Both the position numbers and the translations under genes were made by a program. The notes beneath the pieces are model-generated. The model was not told where the DNA came from. It made no database searches and worked only from the letters and a program-made list of their open reading frames with translations. 64,000 nucleotides of DNA from Synechococcus sp. HK01-R (lineage in GTDB: Bacteria; Cyanobacteriota; Cyanobacteriia; PCC-6307; Cyanobiaceae): assembly GCF_014217855.1 (NCBI RefSeq), contig NZ_CP059059.1, positions 2,356,001-2,420,000 of the forward strand, written 5' to 3'. Positions 25,609 to 35,147 of this stretch are shown piece after piece. Numbering within the stretch: the first letter of the stretch is position 1; every line of letters starts with the position of its first letter.

Positions 25609-26775
25609 ATGGGTTCAGCTCCGGCCACCGATGCAGGGCAACAGGCCCTCGCACGCCTGCGCCTCTGGCCTGGTGAGCACCGCGTCGCGGTTGGTCTCTC
25701 GGGCGGGGTCGACAGCTCCCTGACTGCTGCACTCCTGGTGGAGGCCGGATGGCAGGTGGAGGGGCTCACCCTCTGGTTGATGAGCGGCAAGGGCGCCTGC
25801 TGCGCCGAGGGGCTGGTGGATGCGGCAGGCATCTGCGAGCAGCTCGAGATTCCGCATCATGTGGTCGATTTCCGAGAGCATTTCAAGGAGCAGATCGTGA
25901 CCTTCCTGGTGGAGGGTTATGGCAACGGCGTCACACCACTCCCCTGTTCCCGCTGCAATCGTGAGGTGAAATTCGGCCCGATGCTCCGCTGGGCGCAGGA
26001 CGAGCGCAGCATTTCCAGGATCGCCACAGGCCATTACGCCCGCATCCGCCATGGTGATCAGAGCGACAACGGCCGCCACCAGTTGCTGCGAGGCCTCGAC
26101 AGCCAAAAAGATCAGAGTTATTTCCTCTACGACCTGCCGCAGGAGGCCCTGGGCCGCCTGGTGTTCCCCCTTGGAGAGCTGACCAAGGGCGACACGCGGG
26201 CCGAAGCGGAACGCCATGGTCTACGCACCGCCAAAAAAGCGGAAAGCCAGGACCTTTGCCTGGCGGATCACCACGGCTCCATGCGCGCGTTTCTCGATGC
26301 TTACCTGCCCCCCCGCCAGGGGGAGATCGTGCTGCGCGATGGCACCGTTGTGGGGCAGCACGACGGCATCGAGCATTTCACCATTGGCCAGCGCAAGGGT
26401 CTGGGGGTGGCCTGGAGCGAGCCACTGCACGTGGTGCGCCTTGATCCAGCCATGAACAGAGTGGTGGTCGCCCCCCGCGCAGACGCCGGGGAAACGGGCT
26501 GCAGCGTCGGCGCTGTGAACTGGGTCTCAATCCCAGCCCCTGCCATCGGCGAGGGCCTCACGGTGGAGGTGCAGGTGCGGTACCGCAGCCAGCCGGTGCC
26601 CGCCCAACTGGAGGTGATTGAACCGACCGCTGAGGATGCAGCCGCCGATCGCCCCCAACGGGTTCGCCTGCGCTTTGAGGAGCCGCAGTTCTCGATCACC
26701 CCCGGCCAGGCGGCGGTGTTCTACGCGGGGGAGCGGGTGCTGGGGGGCGGCCTGATCCAGCAAAACGCCGCCTGA
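25609..26775 (+). CDS. mnmA: tRNA-specific 2-thiouridylase MnmA
   Basis: Inserts sulfur at position 2 of the wobble uridine of tRNA Lys, Glu and Gln. The PP-loop SGGVDSS is at residues 31-37; the catalytic cysteines lie in [13 protein letters not shown] and [21 protein letters not shown] and the C-terminal [20 protein letters not shown] domain complete the pattern. Length 388. The 3' end overlaps convergent lnt by 80 bases, encoding the last ~26 residues of each. Confidence 0.96.
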   Translation: MGSAPATDAGQQALARLRLWPGEHRVAVGLSGGVDSSLTAALLVEAGWQVEGLTLWLMSGKGACCAEGLVDAAGICEQLEIPHHVVDFREHFKEQIVTFLVEGYGNGVTPLPCSRCNREVKFGPMLRWAQDERSISRIATGHYARIRHGDQSDNGRHQLLRGLDSQKDQSYFLYDLPQEALGRLVFPLGELTKGDTRAEAERHGLRTAKKAESQDLCLADHHGSMRAFLDAYLPPRQGEIVLRDGTVVGQHDGIEHFTIGQRKGLGVAWSEPLHVVRLDPAMNRVVVAPRADAGETGCSVGAVNWVSIPAPAIGEGLTVEVQVRYRSQPVPAQLEVIEPTAEDAAADRPQRVRLRFEEPQFSITPGQAAVFYAGERVLGGGLIQQNAA

Positions 26776-28222
26776 GCACAGCGAGCGCCGCCAACAGGGT
26801 GATCAGCCCCAGGGGCCCCTCCCCCCAGCGCACATACCCCGTGCCTCCCTGCTGGGGATGCAGCTCAGCAAGGGCAAGCCCGGAGACACCCGGTCGAAGC
26901 AGCCACTGGGTTTGACCATTGGCCGAAACGGTGGCGGTTGGCCCGGTGTTCGCGGCACTGAGCAGAGGCCTGGCGGTCTCGAGACTGCGCAACTGCGCGA
27001 GTGCCAGGAATTGATGCTGCAGCAGCACGGGATAGGGGTCGAGGTTGGCGATGGTGAGCAGCCACTGGGCTCCCTCCGCCACCGCCCTGGCGATCGCCGC
27101 GCCGTTGCTGAGTTCGTAACAGATGGCCACAGCGGCCGGTGGCCCTGACCACCGCCAAAAGCGTGAGGGCGGGCCGGGCTCCACACCACCCACCGCAGAC
27201 AGACCGGCTCCAAGCCCTGGCCAGTCGGGCAGCCATTCGCCGAGGGGCACCAACCTGTGCTTGTCGATGGCGGCACTGGGCTGCTCTGCACCCGTTGGAA
27301 TCAGCAGCAACGCACTGCGTTGACGCCCCTGCCGCCAGCGGAAACCACCGCTGAGCAGGGGCAGGGGAGCTGGACTGCGCAGACGGGCATCGAGGGGCAG
27401 GGTTCCCTCAGGAGCGACGAACCAATCGGCCCCCTGCAGGCCAGCCTGCTCAAGAGCCGATTCCAGGCCGGCGGCCTGACGGGCCTGCTGCTCAGGCTGA
27501 AACTTCTCTCGGGTCGGAATCGCTGGCTGCCAGAGGGCCACTCGCCAGCCCAGAACAGGCTCAGGGCCAGAAGCAAGAAGACGCCCACCGAGGCCATGGG
27601 CCAGCAGCAACACCAGGAGCCCAGCCGCCAACCAGAGGCGCCAGCCCTGCATCCGCAACTGCACCAAGCGCACACCCTGCCAAAGCCACCAGCCCATCAG
27701 CAACAACAGGGCCGCCAGCCCTCCGGCCCCAATCCAGCGGGCCAAACCGGCGAACCAGGGATCCGCCGGCAACAGCGAGCCCCCCACGCCGATCCAAAAC
27801 AGAGGGGTACGGGAGAGGGCGGTCTCCATCAGGCCCCACACCCCGGCCAGCAAGAGGGCGGAGCCGAAGCGGCTGCTGTCGATCCAGGTCGCCAGGGCCG
27901 CCCAGACCGCCAGCAACAGAGCGGCGACAGCAGCGCAAAAGCCCCAGATCAACAGGGCCAACGGCAGGCTCAAGGGAGCCGGGACCCCGATCCAGGTGAG
28001 CGGATGCAAAGCCAGCAGCCAGCGATGACTCACCAGCACAGCCACCGCTGCCCAAAGCGCTGCCGCTGCAGGACGACGCTGGGCCGACCAGAGCAGCGCC
28101 AGTGCTGGGATCATCCACAGCGGTCCCCCCAGCCACCAGCCCCCCGGCAGGCCAAGCGTCAAACCAGCCAGCAGGCCACCCAGCCCTCCCTGCACCAGGG
28201 CCAAGGATCGGTCATTGCCCAT
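26696..28222 (-). CDS. lnt: apolipoprotein N-acyltransferase
   Basis: Transfers an acyl chain to the N-terminal Cys of lipoproteins in the plasma membrane. The N-terminal half has six to seven hydrophobic helices. The periplasmic nitrilase-like domain carries the Glu-Lys-Cys triad in [22 protein letters not shown] and ICYELSNG. The start at 28222 ([13 protein letters not shown]) leaves a divergent gap before the phasin-like gene; a longer frame up to 28291 overlaps it. The C-terminus is extended by a Pro/Arg-rich tail that overlaps the end of mnmA. Confidence 0.9.
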   Translation of the reverse strand: MGNDRSLALVQGGLGGLLAGLTLGLPGGWWLGGPLWMIPALALLWSAQRRPAAAALWAAVAVLVSHRWLLALHPLTWIGVPAPLSLPLALLIWGFCAAVAALLLAVWAALATWIDSSRFGSALLLAGVWGLMETALSRTPLFWIGVGGSLLPADPWFAGLARWIGAGGLAALLLLMGWWLWQGVRLVQLRMQGWRLWLAAGLLVLLLAHGLGGRLLASGPEPVLGWRVALWQPAIPTREKFQPEQQARQAAGLESALEQAGLQGADWFVAPEGTLPLDARLRSPAPLPLLSGGFRWRQGRQRSALLLIPTGAEQPSAAIDKHRLVPLGEWLPDWPGLGAGLSAVGGVEPGPPSRFWRWSGPPAAVAICYELSNGAAIARAVAEGAQWLLTIANLDPYPVLLQHQFLALAQLRSLETARPLLSAANTGPTATVSANGQTQWLLRPGVSGLALAELHPQQGGTGYVRWGEGPLGLITLLAALAVLRRRFAGSGRPPAPAPPRRTPPPGRG

Positions 28223-28277
28223 GGTCAGCGGCGACGCGCGAAGCCATCCTGATGGCAGGACCGGATCGGGATCAGCC

Positions 28278-28607
28278 ATGGAGACCGCCAACCCCCTTCA
28301 GCAGCTGCTGCTGCGAGGCCTGGGCACCACCACGCTTGTGGCGGATCGACTTCGCTATGTGACCCAGGAGTGGGTGAGCAGCGGTCGGCTGGATCCCTCC
28401 CACGCCAGTGCACTGGTGGACGATGTGCTCAAGGCCCTCAGAGGGGAAACCCCTGAACTGGAGCAGCAGATGGGACGCAATCTCGAGCGCAATCGCGACA
28501 ACCTGCTGCAGGACCTCGGCCTAGCCAGCCAGAGGGAACTTGATGAACTGCGCGGCCGGATTGACCGCCTTGAGCAACAGTTGCGTCAGCGTGAACGCCA
28601 GGAGTGA
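28278..28607 (+). CDS. phasin-like small coiled-coil protein
   Basis: A 109-residue protein beginning METANPLQQLLLRGLGTTTL. The first part is a Leu-rich helical region with TLVADRLRYVTQEWVSSG, followed by an acidic linker and a C-terminal heptad coiled coil (ELDELRGRIDRLEQQLRQRE). The layout resembles the phasin-type or PHA-granule region family, in which such domains pack as oligomeric coiled coils. No PHA synthase is visible here. ATG 28278 is 55 bases from the lnt start in the opposite direction. It is followed 39 bases later by the FKBP gene. Confidence 0.65.
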   Translation: METANPLQQLLLRGLGTTTLVADRLRYVTQEWVSSGRLDPSHASALVDDVLKALRGETPELEQQMGRNLERNRDNLLQDLGLASQRELDELRGRIDRLEQQLRQRERQE

Positions 28608-28646
28608 ACCTGCAACAATCAGCTCCTCCCCGCCAATCCAGCATCC

Positions 28647-29246
28647 GTGCGCGACATTCTGATCAGCTCTGCCGTCTGCGTGGCCTGCCTGATGGTGGCG
28701 CTTGTCAGCCAGATCGTGGCCCCATCCACCATCGCCCCTGCCATGGCCGCCACTGCTCCTGCCCTGGAGAAGAGCGCGCCCTCAGCCGCGGCAACCGCAC
28801 CCATGGAGCTGGATCCTGAGGATCCCAACCCCACACTTTTTGCCATGGCAGCCGACTCCAACCAGGCCGATGCCTCCGCCCTGGGCGGACCCATGAGCGT
28901 CGAAAAACCGCAAATCACCGCCAGCGGCCTTCGCATCACCGACCTCGTAGTCGGAACCGGTGCCGAAGCCAGCGCCGGACAAACCGTTGTTGTGAACTAC
29001 CGCGGCACGCTTGAGAACGGCAAGGAATTCGACAGCAGCTACAACCGCGGACCGTTCAGCTTCCCCCTTGGCGCTGGTCGGGTGATCAAAGGCTGGGATG
29101 AAGGAGTGGCCGGCATGAAAGTCGGCGGCAAGCGCAAGCTCCTGATTCCCCCCGATCTCGGCTATGGCAGCCGTGGTGCAGGCGGCATCATTCCCCCCAA
29201 TGCCACCCTCATCTTTGAAGTGGAACTGCTGGAGGTGAAGGGCTGA
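28647..29246 (+). CDS. FKBP-type peptidyl-prolyl cis-trans isomerase, exported
   Basis: A 199-residue protein with an N-terminal hydrophobic segment (residues ~6-34, [20 protein letters not shown]) that looks like a signal or lumen-targeting sequence, a ~55-residue Ala/Pro linker, and a single FKBP domain. The active-site residues are clear: [39 protein letters not shown] and [12 protein letters not shown]. The start is GTG. Likely located in the thylakoid lumen or periplasm. Confidence 0.9.
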   Translation: MRDILISSAVCVACLMVALVSQIVAPSTIAPAMAATAPALEKSAPSAAATAPMELDPEDPNPTLFAMAADSNQADASALGGPMSVEKPQITASGLRITDLVVGTGAEASAGQTVVVNYRGTLENGKEFDSSYNRGPFSFPLGAGRVIKGWDEGVAGMKVGGKRKLLIPPDLGYGSRGAGGIIPPNATLIFEVELLEVKG

Positions 29247-29310
29247 GGCTCCGGAGCACGTCTATGGCGGCAGGGCTGTCGTTAGGATCCCGCCGCCGAA
29301 CGTCATCCCC

Positions 29311-29910
29311 ATGGCCCATACCCTTCCCCAGCTGCCCTACGCCCTGGATGCCCTGGAGCCGCACATCTCCCGCTCCACCCTGGAATTCCACCACGGCAAG
29401 CACCACAACGCCTACGTCACCAACCTGAACAAGGCGATTGAGGGAACGGACCTCGACAACAAGAGCCTCGAGGAGGTCATCACCGCAGTGGCCGGTGATG
29501 CCAGCAAGGCGGGTGTGTTCAACAACGCTGCTCAGGTCTGGAACCACAGCTTTTACTGGCAGTGCATGAAGCCAGGTGGCGGCGGCCAACCCAGTGGTGC
29601 ACTGCTCGACAAGATCAACGCTGACTTCGGCAGCTACGAGGCTTTCGTTGAACAGTTCAAGACTGCCGGCGCAACCCAATTCGGCAGCGGCTGGGCCTGG
29701 CTGGTGCTCGATAACGGCACCCTGAAGATCACCAAAACCGCTAACGCCGACCTGCCCCTGGCCCATGGCCAGAAGGCTCTGCTCACCATGGATGTCTGGG
29801 AGCACGCCTACTACCTCGACTACCAGAACCGTCGCCCTGACTACATCACCACCTACCTCGACAAGCTGGTGAACTGGGACTTCGTGGCTGCCAACCTGGC
29901 GGCAGCCTGA
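29311..29910 (+). CDS. sodB: superoxide dismutase, Fe type
   Basis: Iron/manganese superoxide dismutase, 199 residues. Metal ligands by position are H27, H79, D161 and H165. Residues that favour iron over manganese are seen: [14 protein letters not shown] with the active-site Gln-rich FeSOD pattern, GSGWAWLV, and [18 protein letters not shown], all FeSOD-like. No signal peptide. A strong plus-strand intrinsic terminator follows. Many open-ocean Synechococcus use a nickel enzyme instead. Confidence 0.93.
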   Translation: MAHTLPQLPYALDALEPHISRSTLEFHHGKHHNAYVTNLNKAIEGTDLDNKSLEEVITAVAGDASKAGVFNNAAQVWNHSFYWQCMKPGGGGQPSGALLDKINADFGSYEAFVEQFKTAGATQFGSGWAWLVLDNGTLKITKTANADLPLAHGQKALLTMDVWEHAYYLDYQNRRPDYITTYLDKLVNWDFVAANLAAA

Positions 29911-29943
29911 TCGCTTAGCAGCCCGTTCGTTGCTCTTCAGCCA

Positions 29944-29971
29944 AGCCCCCGCAACGCGGGGGCTTTTTTTT
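29944..29971 (+). terminator. intrinsic terminator after sodB
   Basis: A GC-rich hairpin (AGCCCCCG/CGGGGGCT, loop CAACG) is followed at once by eight Ts on the plus strand, 34 bases after the sodB stop. It also separates sodB from the convergent trpC. Confidence 0.95.
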
Positions 29972-29989
29972 GGTAGCTCAGCAGGATGG

Positions 29990-30874
29990 TTAGCCCGCGA
30001 TCAAGGTGCGCAATCCGGCTTCCACATCCGGCTGGCGCATCAGCGCTTCGCCCACCAACACAGCCCCTGCACCAGCGGCCTGAACCCGATCCAGATCGGC
30101 GCGACTGAACAGACCCGATTCGCTCACGAGCAGAACCTGCTGCTCCTGAAGTCGCTCCCCGAACTGGGCCGTGAGCGTTTCTGTCGTGGCCAGGTCCGTC
30201 TCGAAGCTGGTGAGATCTCGATGATTGATGCCGATGAGAGGGAAGCCCCCCAGGCTGAGCACCCGCTCCAGCTCGTCAGCGTCGTGAACCTCCACGAGCA
30301 CCGTGAGCCCAAGGCTAGAGGCCACCTTGCGCAAGTAAGTGAGATCCTGATCGCTCAGAATGGCCGCGATCAGCAAAGCGGCATCGGCACCTGCTGCCCT
30401 GGCCTGATACAGCTGGTATGGGCTGAGGATGAACTCCTTGCAGAGCAGGGGCAGATCCACAGCGTCGCGAACCTCCACCAGCACCTCAAAACCTCCCTGG
30501 AAGAAGGTTTTGTCCGTGAGTACCGATAGGCAGCTCGCGCCACCGGCTGCATAGGCACGGGCGATCGCCACAGGGTCAAAGTCCTCCCTGATCACTCCTT
30601 TGCTGGGGCTGGCCTTCTTGACTTCTGCAATCACGGCTGGAAGCACTGGCGCAGCGCGCAGGGCCGCAAGAAAGTCGCGGGGTGGCGGCAGCTTGGCCAC
30701 CTTGCTCTTCAACTGATCCAAAGGCATCCGCTGGCGGGCTGCCTCAATCTCCCGGTCTTTCTCCCAAACAATCTTCTCGAGGATGTGGCGGGGTTCCTCC
30801 TCGGCGTGGGGGATGGCGTATTCCAGGTGAGCCACCTGGATCCGCGGATTCGGGGGACGGCGCCGGATTTCCAT
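29990..30874 (-). CDS. trpC: indole-3-glycerol phosphate synthase
   Basis: Ring-closing enzyme of tryptophan synthesis, a TIM barrel. [13 protein letters not shown] carries the catalytic lysines at the first strand, LLCKEFIL the next, [15 protein letters not shown] near the middle, and [17 protein letters not shown] near the end. Length 294 includes the N-terminal extension [12 protein letters not shown] common in cyanobacterial TrpC. It starts three bases after the lpd stop, so the two are surely co-transcribed. Confidence 0.96.
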   Translation of the reverse strand: MEIRRRPPNPRIQVAHLEYAIPHAEEEPRHILEKIVWEKDREIEAARQRMPLDQLKSKVAKLPPPRDFLAALRAAPVLPAVIAEVKKASPSKGVIREDFDPVAIARAYAAGGASCLSVLTDKTFFQGGFEVLVEVRDAVDLPLLCKEFILSPYQLYQARAAGADAALLIAAILSDQDLTYLRKVASSLGLTVLVEVHDADELERVLSLGGFPLIGINHRDLTSFETDLATTETLTAQFGERLQEQQVLLVSESGLFSRADLDRVQAAGAGAVLVGEALMRQPDVEAGLRTLIAG

Positions 30875-30877
30875 CGC

Positions 30878-32320
30878 TCAGGCCCCCAAAGCTGCAGCAG
30901 CCTGCTTGTAGGCCACTTCCACCACCTCGCTGAGGGTTGGGTGGGTGTGCACCTCGGTGACCAGTTGCCGCACGCTCTGACGACGGGCGACGGCATTGGC
31001 GACCTCCTGAATCAGATCAGCCGCATGCAATCCATAAATGTGAGCACCGAGCACCTCACCGCTGGCTTTGTTGAACAGCAGCTTCATCAGGCCGTCACTC
31101 TCGAGTTCAGCGAGAGCCTTGGAGTTGGCCTTGAAGTAACTGCGCACCACGCCAAGCTCAAACCCCTGGTCCGCGGCCAGCTGCTTGGCATCCACCTCAC
31201 TCAGACCCACCGAACTGATCTCCGGATGGGTGAAGGTGGCGGCTGGGATGCTGCGGTAATCAATCTGTCGGGAATGGCCAAGGATGTTGTCCACGGCCAC
31301 GGTGCCCTGGGCTGCGGCCGTGTGGGCCAGCATCAACTTGCCGGTCACATCGCCGACAGCCCAGAGATGGGGAACGGGCTGGCCATTCACCAGCACGCGC
31401 ATGCTGTCGTCAATCGGAACGAAGCCTCGATGGGTCTCAACGCCAAGGGCCTCGAGGTTGAGCCCCTTGCTGCTTGGCACCCGGCCCGTGGCCACGAGGA
31501 CTGCATCCACCTCCAGGGTCTCCACCGGCTCACGGGTCTGCATCTCCACCAACTCAATCTGCACCGGTGCACCAGGCTTGATGGATTGAGCCAACACGCC
31601 TGAGCGGGCATCGATGTCGCGACCATCGATCAGCTTGCGGGCAGCGAGCTTGGCGATATCGGGATCAAAGGTGGGCATCACCCGATCCAACGCTTCGATC
31701 ATCGTGACCTCACAACCGAGGGCGGTGTAGACGTCGGCAAATTCGAGGCCGATGTAGCCGCTACCGATGATCGCGATCCAGCGGGGCAGCCATTCCAGAT
31801 TCACCGCCTCGTCACTGGTAAACACGCTGCGGCCATCGGTTTCGATGCCTGGCGGCACAAATGGATCGGAGCCCGTGGCCAGAATCACATCGCGGGCCGT
31901 GAGCACCCGATCAACACCATTGATTTCACGCACGCCCACCCGCTGACTGCCCTCCAGGCGGCCCTTACCGCGGATGATCGTGACCCCAGAACGCTCGAGC
32001 GTCTTGGTGAGGTTGCTACGGATGGTCGCCACGAGCTGGTTGGCGTGATCCGCAATCTTCTGGCGCTCGAAACGCACCGGTGCCGCATGAATTCCGAAAC
32101 CAGCGAGGTGCTCTGCATCCGCCAGTTCGCGTACGCGACCGCTGGCCGCAAGGAGCGCCTTCGACGGCACACAGCCACGGTTCACGCAGGTGCCGCCCAT
32201 GTCGCGGGATTCGATGATCGCCGTGCGCAGCCCATGCTCGGCTGCATGCTTGGCGGCATCAAAGCCGCCGTAGCCGGCGCCGATCACGATGACATCAAAG
32301 TCGAAACTGGCGTCGCTCAC
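30878..32320 (-). CDS. lpdA: dihydrolipoyl dehydrogenase (E3)
   Basis: FAD disulfide oxidoreductase that reoxidises lipoamide in the pyruvate dehydrogenase and glycine cleavage complexes. FAD site VIGAGYGGFDAA near the N-terminus; redox cysteines C45 and C50 in GGTCVNRGC; NAD site IIGSGYIGLEFAD; FAD second site PHLWAVGDVTG; and C-terminal catalytic HTHPTLSE. Length 480. It overlaps the upstream rRNA methyltransferase gene by four bases and is followed by trpC after three. Confidence 0.95.
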   Translation of the reverse strand: MSDASFDFDVIVIGAGYGGFDAAKHAAEHGLRTAIIESRDMGGTCVNRGCVPSKALLAASGRVRELADAEHLAGFGIHAAPVRFERQKIADHANQLVATIRSNLTKTLERSGVTIIRGKGRLEGSQRVGVREINGVDRVLTARDVILATGSDPFVPPGIETDGRSVFTSDEAVNLEWLPRWIAIIGSGYIGLEFADVYTALGCEVTMIEALDRVMPTFDPDIAKLAARKLIDGRDIDARSGVLAQSIKPGAPVQIELVEMQTREPVETLEVDAVLVATGRVPSSKGLNLEALGVETHRGFVPIDDSMRVLVNGQPVPHLWAVGDVTGKLMLAHTAAAQGTVAVDNILGHSRQIDYRSIPAATFTHPEISSVGLSEVDAKQLAADQGFELGVVRSYFKANSKALAELESDGLMKLLFNKASGEVLGAHIYGLHAADLIQEVANAVARRQSVRQLVTEVHTHPTLSEVVEVAYKQAAAALGA

Positions 32321-33171
32321 CCGGTCAGCTGCGTTGGAGCGGTCATTGTCGCCCGTCGGCGTTCCAACAGGAGTGGAACGGCGGCCGACGCCACGTTCAA
32401 CGACTCGACCTTTGCACTATGGGGAAGGGTGACGCCATGGCTGCAGCAGGCCAGCAGCTCGCCGTGAAGCCCGCCCCCCTCATTCCCCAGCACCAGCGCC
32501 GTGGGTCGTGTCCAGTCCAGCTCCCAGTAGGGAACCACGGAACACTCGACACGAGCGCCGGGCACGAGGGTGGCGACGACCTGAACGCCCCGGTCCCGCA
32601 AGCCCTGGAGTTTCTCAGCCAAGGTGCGCACCCCTGAGTTCTCCCCAGGCCCGAAGCGCTCCACTGGCAAGCGAAGAATGGAACCAGCGGAACTACGCAC
32701 CACCTTGGTACCGAACGGATCCGCGCCCGAAGCCTGCCAAACCACCTCCACCTCCGCCGCCAGGGCTGTACGCAGCAGCGTTCCGAGGTTGCCTGGGTCC
32801 TGGAGGCGATCCAAAGCAAGCACAAACTCGGGCTTGGCCGGGGGTTGAGGCAACGCCGAGAGCGGAAGCAGACACGCCACCCCGTCGGGATGCACCGTGG
32901 ATAAGGAGGCCTGCAACACCGTCTCACTCACCTGGTGCACACGCAGGGCTGATGACCACCCCTCCAGCAGCTGGGGATGACGGCTGATCCAGTCGGGAGT
33001 GGCCACCAGTTCGGTCACATGAACGGCCGCTTCAGCCCCCTGCAACTCCTGCACGCCATGGGTGCCCTCCAGCAAGAGCAATCCCTCGCGTTCCCGTCCT
33101 GCACGGGCTGCGAGCGCCCGAAGGCGCGCGACCAACGGATTACGCCGGCTGGTGATCAGCGGACTCTCCAT
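32317..33171 (-). CDS. SpoU/TrmH-family RNA 2'-O-methyltransferase
   Basis: A 284-residue SPOUT-type RNA methyltransferase, probably 23S rRNA. The three motifs are LDRLQDPGNLGTLLRTAL, LVLGNEGGGL and HSAKVESLNVASAAVPLL. The N-terminal ~100 residues with LLLLEGTHGVQEL form the substrate-binding domain of the TrmH group 3 type. Its TGA overlaps the lpdA start. The exact target nucleotide is not predictable from sequence. Confidence 0.9.
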   Translation of the reverse strand: MESPLITSRRNPLVARLRALAARAGREREGLLLLEGTHGVQELQGAEAAVHVTELVATPDWISRHPQLLEGWSSALRVHQVSETVLQASLSTVHPDGVACLLPLSALPQPPAKPEFVLALDRLQDPGNLGTLLRTALAAEVEVVWQASGADPFGTKVVRSSAGSILRLPVERFGPGENSGVRTLAEKLQGLRDRGVQVVATLVPGARVECSVVPYWELDWTRPTALVLGNEGGGLHGELLACCSHGVTLPHSAKVESLNVASAAVPLLLERRRATMTAPTQLTG

Positions 33172-33197
33172 CGCACGAGCGACCGGGTCGTGGGCGC

Positions 33198-33446
33198 TCA
33201 GAACGACTCGTGCTTGCGCACCTTCATGCCGTCATGAAGGCTGAGCTCCTGACCCTGTAGGTCAATGCCCTTCACAGCGGCGATTTCACCCTTGATGCCT
33301 TCGGCGGACAGATTTTCAACCAGCTTCTTGATCACCTGATCTTCAACAGCGTTTTGATCAATCGAATCAGGCGTCAAAAACTCCAAGAACTTGCCTACTT
33401 TGGCTGCCACCACCTCTGAGGAGTTGGAGATCTTCAGGACAATCAT
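33198..33446 (-). CDS. small conserved hypothetical protein
   Basis: An 82-residue soluble protein, start MIVLKISNSSEVVAAKVGKF, rich in Lys, Val and Glu, with VEDQVIKKLVENLSAEGIKGEI in the middle and a basic end KVRKHESF. It follows a tRNA-Leu gene on the same strand by about 30 bases and precedes the rRNA methyltransferase. The codon usage and the tight flanks suggest a real gene. I cannot name its family. Confidence 0.72.
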   Translation of the reverse strand: MIVLKISNSSEVVAAKVGKFLEFLTPDSIDQNAVEDQVIKKLVENLSAEGIKGEIAAVKGIDLQGQELSLHDGMKVRKHESF

Positions 33447-33476
33447 GTTTTGGGTTGGGCAACCCTTTCAAAATAG

Positions 33477-33560
33477 TGCGGATGGGGAGACTTGAACTCC
33501 CACGACATTGCTGCCACTAGTACCTGAAACTAGCGCGTCTACCAATTCCGCCACATCCGC
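33477..33560 (-). tRNA. tRNA-Leu (anticodon CAG)
   Basis: Minus-strand cloverleaf of 84 bases. Acceptor stem GCGGATG pairs with the 3' CATCCGC (plus-strand GCGGATG at the start). The anticodon loop reads TTCAGGT, giving CAG, and a long variable arm and T-loop TTCAAGT are present, as in class II leucine tRNAs. The CCA is not encoded. It lies upstream of and divergent from murA. Confidence 0.95.
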
Positions 33561-33717
33561 GGGCGTGTGTCGCGCAGGCGACGTGTTCGAACATACGGCA
33601 TCGACCTCCCTCTGATCAGAAGGCTCACACCGCATACGATCCAGTTTGCCGGCCGGCCGTCTAGACGGTCTCAAACACCCTTGCCAACATGGAGCGTCTC
33701 CTGAAGGTCTTCAAGCT

Positions 33718-35016
33718 ATGCCGGCTGCGGCGCCCGTGTCTCAGGAGATTCTCAAGCCGCACCTGGAGATCCAAGGAGGACACCCCCTCAAGGGTGAGTT
33801 GCGCGTGAGTGGCGCCAAGAATTCAGCCCTTGTTTTGATGACTGCCGCCTTGCTTTGCCGCGAGCCTGTCGTCCTCAAAAACGTTCCACAACTGACCGAC
33901 ATCGATGGAATGTCGGAGATTCTTGAAGCCCTGGGTGTGCGTGTTCAGCGCGACGGCGAGACCGTGGAGATTCACGCCGAACAGCTTCTGCACGGCGAAC
34001 CTCCCTATGAACTCGTGAATGGTCTTCGGGCCAGCTTCTTTGCGATCGGCCCCATCCTTGGCCGCCTTGGGAGTGCCCGGGTGCCCCTGCCCGGTGGTTG
34101 CCGCATCGGTGCCCGCCCTGTTGTGGAACATATCCGTGGCCTCAAGGCCCTCGGAGCCGTTGTGAATGTGGAGCATGGCGTGGTCTCCGCCGCCGTCCCC
34201 GGCCGCCGCCGTCGCCTCAAAGGGGACTCGATCGTTCTTGACTGCCCGAGCGTTGGAGCCACCGAGACAATCCTGATGGCCGCCGTTCTGGCCGAAGGCA
34301 CCAGCGTGATTGAAAACGCGGCTCAAGAGCCGGAAGTGCAAGACCTGGCCAACATGCTCAATGCCATGGGTGCTCGGATCAGCGGTGCCGGCGGTCCCAC
34401 CATCACCATTGAGGGCGTCACTGCGTTGCGCGGCTGCACCTATTCGGTGATCCCCGACCGGATTGAAGCCGGCACTTTCCTGCTCGCTGCAGCGATCACT
34501 CGCTCCACCCTCAGGGTTGCCCCCGTGGTCCCTGAGCACCTCAGCGCTGTGCTCCAAAAGCTTCGTGATTGTGGCTGCCAGCTCGACATTGACGACGAGG
34601 GCATCACCATCACCCCCGGCGAGATCCAGGGTGTCGATCTCACAACGCAACCTTTCCCTGGATTCCCAACCGACCTGCAGGCGCCGTTCATGGCCCTGCT
34701 GACCACTGCCCGCGGCACCAGTGTGATCACCGAAAAGATCTACGAAAACCGCATGCAACACGTGGCCGAACTGCAGCGCATGGGTGCCTCGATCCGCCTG
34801 CAAGGCAACACCGCCGTGGTGGAAGGGGTGCCTCAGCTCACCGCTGCACCGGTGACCGGCAGCGATCTCCGGGCCGCCGCTGCAATGGTGCTGGCTGGTC
34901 TGGCAGCCCGCGGCACCAGCCAGGTGTCAGGGCTCAACCATCTCGATCGTGGCTACGACACCATCGAGGCCAAGCTCTGCGCCACAGGCGCATATCTCCA
35001 ACGCCGCGAAGACTGA
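33718..35016 (+). CDS. murA: UDP-N-acetylglucosamine 1-carboxyvinyltransferase
   Basis: First committed step of peptidoglycan synthesis, adding enolpyruvate to UDP-GlcNAc. The inside-out barrel motifs are all present: SGAKNSAL (K34, N35), [12 protein letters not shown] with the catalytic and fosfomycin-reactive Cys at 128, [16 protein letters not shown], and [12 protein letters not shown] 33718 gives 432 residues; the frame opens earlier but in tRNA-like flanks. It sits between two leucine tRNA genes, one divergent and one directly downstream. Confidence 0.96.
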   Translation: MPAAAPVSQEILKPHLEIQGGHPLKGELRVSGAKNSALVLMTAALLCREPVVLKNVPQLTDIDGMSEILEALGVRVQRDGETVEIHAEQLLHGEPPYELVNGLRASFFAIGPILGRLGSARVPLPGGCRIGARPVVEHIRGLKALGAVVNVEHGVVSAAVPGRRRRLKGDSIVLDCPSVGATETILMAAVLAEGTSVIENAAQEPEVQDLANMLNAMGARISGAGGPTITIEGVTALRGCTYSVIPDRIEAGTFLLAAAITRSTLRVAPVVPEHLSAVLQKLRDCGCQLDIDDEGITITPGEIQGVDLTTQPFPGFPTDLQAPFMALLTTARGTSVITEKIYENRMQHVAELQRMGASIRLQGNTAVVEGVPQLTAAPVTGSDLRAAAAMVLAGLAARGTSQVSGLNHLDRGYDTIEAKLCATGAYLQRRED

Positions 35017-35057
35017 TCGGCACGGATCAGAGGGCGCTCGCATAACATCAGCGACAG

Positions 35058-35139
35058 GGGAGCGTGCCGGAATTGGTAGACGGACTCGACTCAAAATCGA
35101 GCGCCTTCGGGCATGTGGGTTCAAGTCCCACCGCTCCCA
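35058..35139 (+). tRNA. tRNA-Leu (anticodon CAA)
   Basis: An 82-base class II cloverleaf. Acceptor GGGAGCG pairs with CGCTCCC; the anticodon stem CTCGA/TCGAG encloses the loop CTCAAAA, so the anticodon is CAA. The T-arm GTGGG TTCAAGT CCCAC is perfect. The CCA is not encoded. It ends eight bases before the argD start codon. Confidence 0.96.
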
Positions 35140-35147
35140 CTGCTGTG

